Below, piece by piece: positions 12,558-25,077 of a stretch of DNA of 64,000 nt. The notes under the pieces were generated by a model. The model was given only the letters and a program-made list of their open reading frames with translations. It had not been told where the DNA came from and did not search any database. The stretch spans positions 1,797,390-1,861,389 of the forward strand of contig VXAZ01000560.1 of NCBI GenBank assembly GCA_013399875.1, given 5' to 3'. Each line of letters starts with the position of its first letter. Within the stretch, counting starts at the first letter, position 1. The translations under genes were made by a program, and so were the position numbers. The DNA is from Gymnorhina tibicen. Lineage: Eukaryota > Chordata > Aves > Passeriformes > Artamidae.

Positions 12558-13593
12558 TTTGGGGTGGATGAGGATGGTGTTATTCATCCTGGGTCATGAT
12601 ACAGTGCTGTGAGTGTCTTGGATGCTGCTGATCCCAGCTTGATGAAGCCCAGGGCATTATTCTCAGTCTTCACAAACAGGGTGAAATATTTACTTTCTCT
12701 CCATGGGAATGCCTGTGCCCGGCCAAGAGATCTGTGGAGTCATTCATTTCAGAAGAGGAAGGAAGTGACCCTCTGAGGGAGGTTTTGTGCTCCCAACCTG
12801 AATATGCAGGTTGTGTGAGAGTTAAATATGAGCTGTGAGGGCTGGGGATGCAGCAGAGCATTGCCCTGCTGCAAGCCAGCACGTTTGTGAGCAATAATCT
12901 CTAATAAGGACCAGGCTTTACAGGGAAGGCCAAGCAAGGGCTGGCTTTCATCCTGCTTGGTCCTAGTGAAGGTGGAAATCTTCAGAAGGGGCTGGGAAAG
13001 AGACCTCTGTGGACTGTGCTCATTAAACACCAGTACTAAATCTCAGACTGGGCTGAGGATGGGGAAATATTTTAGCAGTGATATTCTGCAACCAAAGGAT
13101 AGGAAGGTTTTTTTTCACACACCATAGCTGTTCACTAATGCATGCATGAACTAACTGTCCTTTCTGTCAAGCGCCTTCATTAGTATTCTTTTTCTTTCTT
13201 TACTGGCGTTAGATTGAAAGAGAGATTATACCAAAAGTTGGCTGGCTATCAGTTGGTCCAATTTTGTGTGTTTTAAAATGTGTGCTTTTTATAGGGCTAA
13301 AAATTGGTCTGGAGCCTCTGTGTAAGCAGCAGCTACTTAGGGCTGGTGGGTGTAAGCTCCCTCTTTGGATCCCAAATTCATTCTCATGTGCTGTGGGATA
13401 TTAATTTCCAATATGTGCAAGTTCCTCAAACACTACCAAGTTTTTTCTGGAGCTCCTGAGTGCTCATGAGCAGGGAATAGTGCAAGAGCCATCAGTGACA
13501 GTCAGTGACAGGATGCAAAATAATCCATATTAATGCGTGGAAAACCAATAGATGGTGACAGCCCTAGGAGGTGCTTCAGCATGGGGGTTTATA
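12558..13593 (+). other. FREM1: FREM1 intron, no feature recognised
   Basis: Unique sequence between two CR1 fragments. Open frames are short and unremarkable. Confidence 0.5.
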
Positions 13594-13730
13594 AATCACA
13601 GAATTATTTAGGTTGGAAAAGGACCTCTGAGATCATCAAGTCCAAACCTTGACTTATCACCACCTTGTCAACTAGACCATGGCACTAAGTGTCACATCCG
13701 ATCTTTTCTTGAATGGTTCTGGGTTGAAAA
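13594..13730 (-). mobile_element. CR1 LINE, 3' fragment, reversed
   Basis: Read on the + strand it begins 'aatcacagaattatttaggttggaaaaggacctctgagatcatcaagtccaa', which is the reverse complement of a CR1 3' end including its terminal repeat. Similarity fades after about 13730, near 'cacatccgatcttttcttgaatgg'. Confidence 0.85.
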
Positions 13731-16700
13731 AGATGCAGTTTTTAATGCAGGAAGCAATGTCCTGCTCACTTCTGCTCCTCCACGCTCCAGTGACACCATG
13801 CCCCTGTTCTCCCCAGGGTACTTCCATCCTGCTCTTCCTGTATATGTCTCAAGTGATCCATCTCTGTGTATTTCCAAGAGATTGCTGCCATTTCCTAACT
13901 TGCCTTCCTGGCACCTCATAATTTTTCTTGCTTTGCTATGGGTAGCAAATACAAATGATCAATAAAGGGTGACCTCCGTAGGGCCATCAGAGCTGCTCTT
14001 GCCCTTTTCTCTTTTTCCTTTCTGAAATTTTATCCAAGAAGTGAGAACCTCTGGATTTACCCTGAGTAGAAAGGTATGGGGTCACATAGCAGGTGCGTGT
14101 CGGCCCAGCACCTCTGATAATGTCAGCAGGGGCTGCCAACCCTCCAGAAACCCTGCCTGGGCCACAGCATACATATGGTGCATGGCTTTATAGCCCACAC
14201 ACCACTGATCCAAGGCTTTCTGGAGTGAGCCAGCGCTGCACAGTTGCTCTCCACATGTGTCGCAGGTTTGGCACGTCTCCGAAGAGTTGGACCCTGCTCG
14301 TACGTGCTGCTCCGAACGCACCCGCTGCAGACAGCTGGGAAGCCCCCGCCAGCCAGATGGTCGAAAAGCTCCCTGCACCTGAATCCTTAAAAGCATTTGT
14401 TCTCCAAAAAATTGTTTGTTCTGCAAAAAGGGCTTAGCTGAGATGTGGGCAGCTCTGGCTCCGTGTGGGGGGCTGGTGCGTGAAACCACACTGCGTCCCT
14501 TTGCCCATCCGCTGCAAGTGTTACCATGTCACCTGGGGTGTGAAGCTGCTGCTTGTGGTGTCTAGACTTGTGATTACTGAAAATTAATTAAACTGAAGGA
14601 AATTAGGCTGGAAGGGGAGTAGGCTCCTGGGAGGGGAAAATGGAAGAGAAAATAGGATACTGGTGTTAACCCTTTCCAGCTACTGATATGGAATAGGAAA
14701 GGCTCATAAATACTCTCCAGGCCACTCGAATACATGCAGACAGAGGGTTAGTGTGATTTCAGGAGCTATGCTCCTTACACATTCAGATCCTGTGCAGGCA
14801 GTGTCCCTAACCCAGGTGGGATGGGATGAGCACATCAGAAATGGACAGCCCATTCTCCCTGTGCCCATGTCTTTTAAGTAAGTCACTTCATTGCTAGCCA
14901 GACCTGAAATAACTTGCAGATCAGCAGTAGGTTTGAAACGAGCTGGTGTGACAGTGGATAAGGTCAGGGGAACAGGGATGCTTGGCTAGAATCCAATAAT
15001 AAATCAGAGCTTTATCAGAGGGAACAGGACAGGAGGCTGGATGTGCAGCAGAGGAAGGTGGACTGGTCTCCTCTTGCTTTTGCATAGCCTCTTACCTGCT
15101 CTTCTGTCTCTTAAAGTCTCTCTTATATAGCTTTTCAGCACGGTATCCGAGTGCTTTGTGCCTTCCCCTTGGCACACAGCCACCGTCTGGCTAGTGAGCA
15201 AGTACAAACTGTAACACCTGGGTGTCAGCTATGAACATTAGGGTGTGCTACAATGGACCCATCTGTAGTACTTGGCACATGCCGGAGATTTTTATGTGTG
15301 GTTGGCTGAAAAGCAGGATCAGAGAGAGAGAGGAGGGAGAGCAGGGGAAGAGGGCTCCGCTGGGCACGCGGAGAACATCATTTTGGCAAAGGTGCCAGTA
15401 GGTTTCCATGGGCTTGTCTGCTTCTTCACTCAGCTCATGCATTCAATAAAAATATCCAGGTTGTTTCAAGGAAAAGCAAGAGTAGATTTCCCCAAAGAGC
15501 AAGCCTAGAAACCTCATTCTTTGTCTCTGGAGAACAAATCTTATGCGATAACTAGATTTAATAAGAATACATTTAATAGTAATAGATATAATAAAACTCT
15601 GATTTAATAATACTTAGTTTTATTGTTCTTCCATGTGCATCGGGTGCTGTTGACTGACCCCCTGAGCACCACAGGGTTTCTAGCTGGATTTGGAGGGAGA
15701 AGTGCTCTGGTTTTCAGGCTGTGGCAGCTTTGACAATGTTGTGTCCTGGAGTAAATTTCATTTGGGAGAGTATGGACAAGGGCTGCCTTTTGTATTTCCA
15801 CACTGATATCTTGAGCCCAAAGAGTCGTGATAGTTTCCAGTTTTATTCAATGAATGGAAAAAATAAGTCCCCATCTGAAAATGTCTATGTATCCCTGAGA
15901 AATCCCAAGAAAGGTAGGAAATGAATTTACAGCAGTAAAAGGAGCCGTAGCTTATTGCATCAGGTTCAACTAAGTGAAAACTGCAGTGCACTGAAAGGAG
16001 AGGAAACATTTCTTTTTCCCCTTTATGTGGCACTGATGTGTTTTAAAATGCATGGGCAAAGTTTGTAGTTTATTTCCTCCAAAGGGGCCAAGTCCTGCTG
16101 GCATTCTTATGAACAAGCTCATTAGAATAAAATCCATTATGCGCATAACTAATGACACAAATTTACGAATCTGTTGACAATTATGACCACATCCCTCATT
16201 GCATTTGCTTGTAGCTCACTGAAGTGACCAGGTGAAGGAGTTCAATCCAGAAGTTTTACAGCTCATGAGCTCCGTGTGCAGCCATGTGAGATTATTTCCC
16301 TACTGGATTACAAAGCTGTCATTAGGCAGGGCAACTTGGGAGGACCAGGGCACGAGACCGTGAACTGTCCTCAGGAGACTCGAAGTCATTTTGAAGGCAG
16401 GGTGAGATATTCCTGGCTACAGAGACAATTATATTTTATATTTTCTTTTTAGCTGGGGAGGGGGGAAACACATGCGCATGCACACAAACCAGGGCTGTTC
16501 CAAATAGTGCCTGGCGTCCTCTGGAAATGAATAGAAATCAAATTGAGACGCTGGTATCCTCCGAGTGTTAAATATTTCCAAGTTCTTGCCAGGCGAGTAT
16601 AATTTATTGAATGTAGGTTTTGTGAAATAGTGCTCCTGTCAGGGGGAGATTGGCACCAGAGAAATGAAGGCGGCTAATTCTCAGGGGGTCCTCCCTGGCA

Positions 16701-16945
16701 AAAACCCTCTATTGAGTCCTCATGCTACTTGTGCTCATAACTGCCGAAAAACCAGGAGTGCCATCTGCAAACTGTGATTCATAAACACTCTGTCAGTCTG
16801 CCATCTACCCTGACATCATAAAATAACAAGAAGCAGCATTGTAATAAAGAGAGGAGGTTTGCAGTCGACCAATTAAATGCATCTAATTTATTTCTGTTAC
16901 AGCTGAGGCTTTATTTATTAGTAAACAGCTGCATTTGTTACACTT
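13731..16945 (+). other. FREM1: FREM1 intron; possible conserved noncoding sequence at 16400-16945
   Basis: No gene and no sizeable repeat recognised. From about 16400 the sequence is unique, AT-rich and repeat-free, with homeodomain-like TAAT words and 'tttattta' words. This is a composition often seen in conserved noncoding elements, but conservation cannot be judged from one sequence. Confidence 0.4.
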
Positions 16946-16965
16946 CCCCCCCCCCCTTTTTTTTT
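16946..16965. repeat. Homopolymer C then T run
   Basis: Eleven C residues followed by nine T residues. Confidence 0.95.
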
Positions 16966-17411
16966 CTCTTTAGCAGGAGTGTGCCAACTGGCACTTTTGA
17001 TAATCCATTAATCCTAAATAATCATCTGGGTACTTCATGGTTGGTAGGGGAAAAAAATAGAAAAAAAAAAAGGTTATTAAAAGTTAAAACGTAACCTTGC
17101 AAGGAGGCTGGAGAGCGCTTCTCTGCTGTGGGTTTGCATGAGTTATGGTGAGCTTAAGTTTGCAGGCCAAGTCCTACACTCAATTTACACCTGCGAGTAA
17201 CTGGCGTGACAGCCAGCTGAAAGGGCTATAAATCCAGGAGCAGGATCTGGCCCTGGGCATATTTTTTTCTTTAGGACAGCCTGTTTGTGGTACAAGAGGA
17301 GCATTTTGCATGTTTGGTTTCCTTGCCTTCTCATTTCTCAGTGCTAACTTGATTCTCAGCAAAGCTAAAAATCTGCTAATTGGTTGTCAAAGTCTAATTA
17401 GCTGATATTAC

Positions 17412-17473
17412 AAAAAAAAAAAAAAAAAAAAAAAAAAGTTTNGCCTAAATTAAAAAAAAAAAAAAAAAAAAAA
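17412..17473. repeat. Two long A-runs around an ambiguous base
   Basis: A-runs at 17412-17437 and 17452-17473 are separated by GTTTNGCCTAAATT, with the single N at 17442. The word AGTTTGCCT recurs directly after the second A-run, so the part between the runs is nearly duplicated. This is probably an unresolved homopolymer region. Confidence 0.9.
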
Positions 17474-17904
17474 GATAAGTTTGCCTTTTATAATTGGAGC
17501 TGACCCCCACCCCCCCTTCCCCTCCCCTTGAACCCCCTGGTGTGTGTTAATTGAGCTGCAGGACTTTTCAGTGTATTTTAATGCTCTCTCCTTTTCAGTG
17601 CCCTGGAAAGGTTTGTAGTTAATGAGACAATAATATGTATAATCAAGTAAAAATGCAGTAAAAAAATAGGTGAAACTGTATGGAATTGGGATGGTGTGTG
17701 CATATGTGGAGAGAGGAAGAAGTTCACCAGCCTCCCTAAAGCCTCATACAGTCAATAATGTCCCATAATTTTTAATTTTCCTTCCAGGGCATTTCCTTCC
17801 TCTAACAAGGGGGAATGTTTTTTTGGCTTGAGGATGTGTTTAGTTAAGGGAAGAAGGCTGTACTCTGTGTAGTGGTCAAATGAACATGATGAGGATACTC
17901 AAGA
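17474..17904 (+). other. FREM1: FREM1 intron, unique sequence
   Basis: Contains a C-rich stretch at about 17503-17536. Nothing else is recognised. Confidence 0.4.
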
Positions 17905-18269
17905 GGTCAAGCTAGGTGAAACATTGAGGGGAGATCTCATAGCTGTCTGCAACTTCCTCATGAGGGCAAGCGCAGGCGCAGGCACTGATCTTTTTTCTCT
18001 GGTGCCCAGTGACAGACCCGAGGGCATGAAGCTGTGTCAGAGGAGGTTTAGGCCGGATATTAGGAAAAGGTTTTTCACTCACAGGGTGGTTGGGACTGGA
18101 ACAGGCCCCCCAGGACAGTGGTCACAGCATCAAGCCTGCCAGCGCTCAAGAAACATTTAGACAATGCTCTCAGGCACATGGTGTGATCTTAGGGCTGTCC
18201 TGTGTGAGGCCAAGAGTTGGATGATGATGATCCTGGTGAGTGCCTTCAGAATACTCTATGATTCTGTGA
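17905..18269 (+). mobile_element. CR1 LINE, 3' fragment (third subfamily)
   Basis: Carries 'gaggggagatctcatagctgtctgcaacttcctcatgagg', 'gtgacagacccgagggcatgaagctgtgtcagaggaggtttaggccggatattagg', 'cactcacagggtggttgggactggaacaggcc', 'ctcaggcacatggtgtgatctt' and the terminal ctctatgattctgtg. This is the CR1 form whose 3' end continues 'gttggatgatgatgatcctggtg'. An open frame of 78 codons over it is a decayed end of the CR1 reverse transcriptase frame. Confidence 0.93.
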
Positions 18270-19244
18270 TTGGTCTCCACTACATTTTATTCTCTTTGCA
18301 TGTGTGTCTACAAATATAAATACAAGATCTCCCCTGTAACCAGAAACCAAGCCCACCTTTAAGCCTGTATGGACTCTTATACCTCCATCCTCTCTTGTAC
18401 CATTCTTCCCATAAGATCCCAGAACATTCCAGCAAGGAGTTAAACACCATGGAGAACACCTGCCCTGCACTCCTGCTGTGGCCACCTCTGTGGGAGCAGT
18501 GTGTGCCACGCTGTGCCGTGTTTTGGTTGCTCGATTTTAACGCCTATCTCTTGTTTTATGTTAAAAAAACAATGTTCAAAAGAAGTGAGCACAGGTGGGT
18601 GCTCTATATATGGGTGCTCTTTTCCAATATGTACAACATTGAATTTACTTACTCAGTCATGTTTTCCCCTTTCTCCTCCTCCCATCTTCCTCCTCCACAC
18701 CTGTTTTCAATCAGTCCCCTCTGCCCCGCCTGTCATCCTATCCTCTCTGCTGCTTTTACCACAAACCCACTAATGTTATATTTCAAGTCAAACTTTCAAG
18801 CCTACGACATTTAAGCAAGTGAATCAAAAAAATCCAAGTGGCTGCAGCAGCTTTGCAAGGCAGGGAGCCGGCGTGGCCCCAAGGAGCGCGTGGGGGATGC
18901 TGCTGACCGCTCGAGCTGCTGAGGTCGTGGGGTTTCACCCTTCCTAGCAGTTGGAGTCTGTTTTTCTCCTTTATATCTGAAAGTGCTTCTTGGGTTTTTT
19001 TCTAGTCTATAAAAAAATGAACATATTAAGGCCAAATGTTGCTGCTAGATGAACAACTTCAGATGTACGTGTCTTCTTGTCATGCGTCACATAGGCTTAG
19101 AGGTGTTTGAACTGATCATGATTGTATCGGGCTGAAAAAAGAAAGAAAGAAGAAAATCAGGCTACCCAGAAGATCAGATGAGCATTTATTTATTCTTTGG
19201 ATTATTGGAATAAGCTGGGAGAATTTATTGTTAAGTTGTTTATA
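18270..19244 (+). other. FREM1: FREM1 intron, no feature recognised
   Basis: Unique sequence; open frames of 139 codons or less with pyrimidine-rich translations resemble no known family. Confidence 0.45.
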
Positions 19245-19581
19245 GCAGCCTTCCAGTACTTAAAGGGGCTACAGGAGAGCTGGAGAGAGAATTTTGACGA
19301 AGGCATGGAGTGACAGCATAAGGGGGAATGGCTCCACACTGACACAGGGCGGGGTTAGATATTAGGTAGAAATTCTTCCCTGTGAGAGTGGTGAGGCCCT
19401 GGCACAGGGTGCCCAGAGAAGCTGTGGCTGCCCCTGGATCCCTGGAAGTGTCCAAGGCCAGGCTGGATGGGGCTTGGAGCAACCTGGGATAATGGAAGGT
19501 GTCCGTGCCCATGGCAGGGGATTGGAACAAGATGGTCTTTAAAGTCCCTTCCAACCCAAAGCATTCTAGGACTCTATGATT
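19245..19581 (+). mobile_element. CR1 LINE, 3' fragment
   Basis: Includes 'cttaaaggggctacaggagagctggagagag', 'ttagatattaggtagaaattcttccctgtgagagtggtgaggc', 'gctgtggctgcccctggatccctggaagtgtccaaggccaggctggatgggg' and a terminal tctaggactctatgatt. It is one of the better-preserved copies in the window. Confidence 0.93.
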
Positions 19582-21654
19582 ATTTTAAATAATCCCTGCT
19601 TCATGGTAACCAAACTATACTGGTTGATGGCTGACATCCCAGTTTGGGTTTGTACTTGGATCACTGTGACTTAAGAAAGGGCTTGAATGCTTCATCCTTG
19701 GGCTCATAATTAGGGACATAAGGAGCCTGATTCTTCCCCCAGTGTTAAGCAAGGGGAGTGTGCAACCTGCTGGTGAAAGGACTTATCAGGAGGGCCTTCT
19801 CCATGTCATGGGGCTTGGGGCAAAAAGACTTTCAAGCTCCTGTGGGAAACCTGGCCCTTTTTTCCACATGGGCAAAGATAAGTTGAATCATCTGCACTTG
19901 CCTGTTTCACTGTTGACTCTTTATTTTATTTGTTTGGATTTCTTGTAAAGAAAATGAGTCAACATGAGCACTGCATCTACTTAATCAGCCTGGACTTCAC
20001 TGTGAACTTCTGCAGCCCTTGAGCAGATTGTACAGCAGGTCAATGTCCTGCATCCCTGGCTGCTTCCTACAGTGTTGTCCTGTCCTTTGCCTTTCCAGGT
20101 CCTCTCTCTGCACTCCTTCTTGATCTCAGATTACTCTTGGAAACAGTCTGGAAGGAGTCCCCATTCACTGAGATTTCATACAAATTTAGGGTAGTTCAAA
20201 GGTGCAACCAGAAAGTGAAAAACACCCAACTTCTTTTCCAACACAGCACAAACAATTTGTCTAAATGCTCCAAGACTGATGAATTATCATAATGTTGCTT
20301 GTGCTGGGGAAGGGGTTGGTTATTTTCCTTTTTGTTGCTTTTTCTCAAACACAATTACAATTTTTGCTATATGAAGACAAGCTAGATAATTGTATTTATA
20401 TTTTGAATGGCTATGATATCTTAGACTAATTTCCTCAGGTAACAGTCACTTCTTGAATGTGTGTCAAGTCTCAGCCACACTTTTCATTTGCCCTGCTAGT
20501 TGCATGGGAGAAGTGGTGTTAAATGACTTAATAGCAAAGATGGGCCATCAAATGGGACAAAAAGCATGGAAATTGGTGCACATTTCGTTGTGGAAATAAA
20601 ATTTTAAACCCCCAAGCCCTGGCAACCACTATACTCAAATGTTGCTGGCAGCTTTCTCCACTTAATAAGGAACCTGTTGTTTTTAAAACTCAGTTGGCAA
20701 CATAATAGACAAGAAACAGAAAAAATGCTCCCGTGGAGTCCAAGCTAGAAATGCCACTATTGTGTATTGTCATCAGCAGGTTGACTGACAGCAATGGAAA
20801 CTGATTGACGTTATTCTCTTGCTCTTACAACATCCTCTGATAAAATCTTGTCTCTCTGCTTCTGCCTTTGGCAGATCAACCCTTGTGCTGCCACACTGAT
20901 TTAGATATGTTTTTAAAAACAAGTAGGGCTATGATAGAAAAGGATGAAGTGGATATGACGAGGTAAATCATTGCTACTCCTCTTCTGAGAAGACCAGTTC
21001 ATCTTTCCAGCAGCCTCAATTTTCTGGGGCTACTCCTTTGTACAAGTGAAAATTGCCCTGGCCCTTGGCTGATGCAGTGGAGCTCCTCATAAATAAATCT
21101 AATGGAGCCAGAACCTCTGTTGCTGAGGTTACAGCACCACTATCAGCTTAAAACACAGTGTTTGCTCTTAACGCTTAGTTCATTAACGCGTCCTGTCCAT
21201 TGGCTTGTTTGGACCTATTAACATAATTGTTCTTTCTAAACAACTGGGTCATTCTCTCTGCCCAAACAGAAAATCAAAGCTGGCTTTGATATTTCGGACA
21301 AATCACACAGACAGATAAAAACACGGACTCCTCTATAAACTCACCCAGGCTGAGGTTAGATTAAAATCTTGTGATTCCATTTAGCATCAGCCTTAAAGTG
21401 AGACTCACTGTGGGGCATATTTGAAAACAAACAAGATGAGTCTGCAGTTTTTTCTGTTGTAAATGTCCTGTCTACCTCTAAAACCTAAAGCAAAAATATT
21501 TTTCCAGCCTATTTTGATAACGTTCTTCTCCTTGCCCTAAACGAAAAGGCTCACTTTTACCCTAGTCTCTCCTGGTCTGGGATGTAAAAGGGAATAGTCC
21601 CCTTTTTAATTTCTCTCCCGTTGGTTTCCCCTTTTAGTCGTTTCATTTTTTTAG
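19582..21654 (+). other. FREM1: FREM1 intron ending at an exon acceptor
   Basis: Unique sequence. The 3' end contains pyrimidine-rich tracts and two AGs, at 21636-21637 and 21653-21654. The second is taken as the splice acceptor because it gives phase 1 and the residue order expected for FREM1. Confidence 0.6.
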
Positions 21655-21903
21655 GTGACATTGTTCTACTCGCCAAACCTGTAACTTTAACAGAGGGTGA
21701 CAGGGTGACCTTGACGACAGATGTTCCTGTGGCAACAGATGGCACTAGCAAACCCGAGAAGCTGCTGTATGCCGTCTCCCTGCCACCTGTGCATGGTCAG
21801 ATTGAGCACATCAATTATCCCGGCGTGCCCATTTCCAGTTACAGCCAGTTGGATGTGGTGGCCCAGAAGGTCTCCGACGTCCATGACAATAGCCATGGGG
21901 CCG
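21655..21903 (+). CDS. FREM1: FREM1 exon, CSPG repeat (open)
   Basis: The exon gives 82 uninterrupted codons, with two bases at the start and one at the end (249 bases). Phase 1 at both ends fits the damaged exon upstream, which ends with one G. The translation starts at Gly-Asp-Ile and includes KPEKLLYAVSLPPVHGQIEH, then INYPGVPISSYSQLDVVAQK. These match, without gaps, a segment of mammalian FREM1 as I remember it (KPEELLY, PP..GQIE, YPGVPI, SQ.DVV). This collinearity is why I call the gene FREM1 rather than FRAS1, FREM2 or FREM3. The donor is GTAAGG, a strong site. The repeat is cut at the exon end and must continue in the next exon. One oddity is that the expected 'Y.H' aromatic position reads Asp (VSDVHDN). 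An alternative acceptor at 21637 would add five codons and join the 8013 exon in frame. Confidence 0.88.
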
Positions 21904-24900
21904 GTAAGGAGGCACTCAGGTGAGAACGCCTCCTCTTTGCACACCAGTGTGCTGAAATCCCTCATCCAGGGAAGGGTTAAGTCTGCCTCTCCTTCTCCCC
22001 ATACCAGTTGGTGCAATATTTAATGACTAATGTGGTTGTGGGGAAGAGGCTGCTGCAAACAGTAACACGATGTAATTTTATCATTACAGCAATTACATAC
22101 TTTATTAACTGCAATAGTGAAGTTGTATGGCCAAAGGCAATAGGAGTCTCACAGGCTTAGGACTGGGGTGTAACCAGGTAGGCTTTCGTACCAATTAGCA
22201 AGTGAAATCAAACGATTTAAGTACATATAAAGAATTTACCACGTTTCTCAAAGATGCCAGCAGTGGAAAAAGAAAAGCAAAAATTCCCCATCTGCGACTG
22301 TTGTTGCTTTCTGGGCAGTTCGTTCTCCTGAAGGGGAAAAAAAAAATAATCGTAACATTGTCTGAAATGATCAGGAGAACTTAATCCAGATGGTGGTGTC
22401 ATTTCTAAGAAAAAGCATATGTTGGCCATTATGATACTTAAATATAATGGTTTTACATTCCTCTAGTGGGCACAAAAGGCACACAACAGAGTTGGCGGGG
22501 TTTTTTAATCTTCTGAATGGTGGCAGTGGTGGTGGAGTGGTGGGAGATTTTATCTTCCAAATGGTGTGTTTCCCAGAAGACATGGCAAATTCAATTGAGG
22601 AGAGCCTGCTGTAAAAGCTGTGCTCCTGTGGAATGTAAATTTGTGCCTTCCTCCAACCAGTAACAGTGGAGAGGTTTAATTTACTGCCCCCTTTGGATGA
22701 TCATCATTTTATATATATTCTTTTGGTTTCTTCTTTTTTCTTCTTCTTTTTTTCTTTAACATGTTTTTCTTTCCGATTTGCTTTAAAAGTTATTTACGCT
22801 CCCTTTGCAGCAAAGTGGGCACTATAACTAATTTTATTCTTACCATGATTAACTATGAATAATTTCCTAAGAAATGAGTCAAATTAACAAGGGGAAGAAG
22901 GAATCAATAAATCATGAAAGCAGCCTATTTCTAAGTGGGGTTAAAACCACCATTAAATAAATCACAGACTCTAAATGATGACCCGCTTGGATATGAGGGG
23001 GTGAAGAAATGTCCATTTAAATTGCAGTGAAAGGAAAAAGGAAAGTGAAGGCCAACATCTGTGGCCCCCACACACTGCACAGGGAGGGGGGCACAGGAGA
23101 GGGAAGGAGCTCCAGGGAAGGACCCTGGGACAAGGCAGAGATGTGGTTTCCTTGTGATGGTTGCCACAGAGCAGCTGTGGGGAGGCCGCCAGACAGGGAT
23201 CCGAAAAGCTCTGGTTTTTGGAGGTTTAGGCAGAAATGTTATTTAATAGCACCTTCTGCCTCCATCCCTGCTCTGTGCAGGAGCTCAGGAATGCAGGGGC
23301 TGACCCGGCCTCATGCAAAATATCTCAAATATTTTCACTCTGCTTTGATATTTTATTTTTTTCATTTGTCTTCATAGGGTTAGTGTCAATTTAAACAACT
23401 CGGAGACCATTCCAGAACCAGGCCCATCGTACTTCTTAGCTGCTTTATATTACATCCTTTTAATCTTGCATTAAGGATCATACTTTGCCTGGTGTCATGT
23501 TGAGTGCAGTAATGTTACCTAGGGCTAGATTTCCATCTTTCTTGTTCATTGAGATTTAAAAATTTGAATTTTATACAAGGAATGCCATCACTTTTGCAGA
23601 AGAGTGCCTTATCCATCTTCACACCAATATGTTAGGACATCTTTAAACTGTAGAAATTGGGCAGACTTTCCTCCTTTAGTTTTCTATGGGAAAGAAGGGG
23701 TCAAAATGCTTATTCCTTAGTTAAAAGGAAAAAATAGAAAAGGAAGGGAGAAGCAATTCTGCTTGTAACCTCCCGTTTGCAATTCTTTTTATGATCTTCT
23801 CTCCTCCCTGAACGCATTATGAAATGGCCCCAGCTCCCAGCTCACTGGGAAGGGGTACCTATTGCCTTGTGTTATGGGCTGGTTTGTCAGCTGGTTTAAA
23901 TCAGGATATCTCCATTTGCTGAAATGATGCCATAGCCATTTAAACTGTGGCTTATAAAGTTAGTTCACAAAGTTGCTGAGAGAGTCTCTTTCCTAATGTA
24001 CTTTGTGGTCATGGGAGCTCATCTCTTTATTTTGTGGCACTGGGGAATATTCTATTGATTCAAGATGATGTGGTGTTCCAGAACCTGTTTGCCCTCTCTC
24101 TCTTTTGCCCACCTGGCTGCTGTGGGCAGGATTTGGTTCAGGGCTTTTGGCAAAGCTGTGCATGGGATCAGAGGGCCCCAAGGCACAGCGGTGGCTCCCG
24201 GCTCACAGCATCCCCAGTCACAGGGCTTCCACCAGAATTCAACAAGAACCAGTGAAGCCTTGTGCCCTCATCCCTGCCTCTGAGCTGGAACTGAACCAGG
24301 GGAAGCACACAAGCATCTTCATCCCAGTGTCCTCCGTGGTGGTCTCAGCAGGTGAATCATGCTTATCCAGTGCTTCTGGACTGGTTTTAATCTTGCTCTT
24401 GTTCTTTAATAATAAATGCTGCTGAACAGAGTAGTGCTTACAGAGCAACCAAGAATGAAGTCTGTTTTTTCTGTATTAACACAGCCCAGAGTGTGTCCCC
24501 AGGGCAGAGGGACACGTGTGGGGAGGACTGGACCCATGCAATGGCCATGGAGTGTGTCTTCATTCCCTGCTGCGTGTGGGGGCAGAGAGCTGGGGGACAT
24601 GGGGAATGGGCAGAGAGCAGAGGAGCAGAAGTGGGCCCAAGGAAAGGATTGTGAAGGGTAGAACTTGAGTGGCTAGGCCAGTTGTCTCTGCAGGGTGCCA
24701 TCTCTGCCTCTCTCCTCTTCACAATTCCTTCCAAAAAATGGACTTTATGTGCAGGTAGGGGAGTGCCTAGCCCAAGGGTGTCAGTGGCCAACTTGTGCCC
24801 AAGGAACATGCAACCTTGGCCTCTCTCAGATATAAGGGAGATGCCTGTGCAAGGAAGGATGTAGGATGAAGCCAAAGGAGAGCACACCCGCTGGCTGCCT

Positions 24901-25036
24901 CCGCCACAGGAGTGTACAGTGGGTCCAGCAGCTCTGCAGGAAGACTGGGATTCAGGAAAAGAGATGGGGAACTTGTCTTTCAGACATGAAGGAGTTAAAA
25001 CACAGGGATTAAAAAAAATCCTTTAAAAAAAAAAAA
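21904..25036 (+). other. Downstream sequence, no exon recognised
   Basis: Presumed FREM1 intron or remnant. I searched for the remainder of the CSPG repeat (a segment of the 'FRF.ISNG' type) and found none. Open frames up to 149 codons lie in GC-richer parts and show no family motifs. Confidence 0.4.
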
Positions 25037-25077
25037 CCCACACTCACACACACTCACACACTCACACACTCTCACAA
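25037..25077. repeat. CACACT-type simple repeat
   Basis: Imperfect cacactcacaca units following an A-run at 25025-25036. Confidence 0.9.

Noticed and set aside
21621..21654. Extension of the third FREM1 exon upstream of 21655
   Set aside because: The frame is open, but the tract is pyrimidine-rich intron and the collinear match to FREM1 starts at Gly-Asp-Ile; kept only as an alternative acceptor at 21637.
24034..24255. Frame with ILLIQDDVVFQNL, similar to part of a CSPG repeat
   Set aside because: Only a few residues agree and overlapping frames in all three phases are open; likely coincidence.
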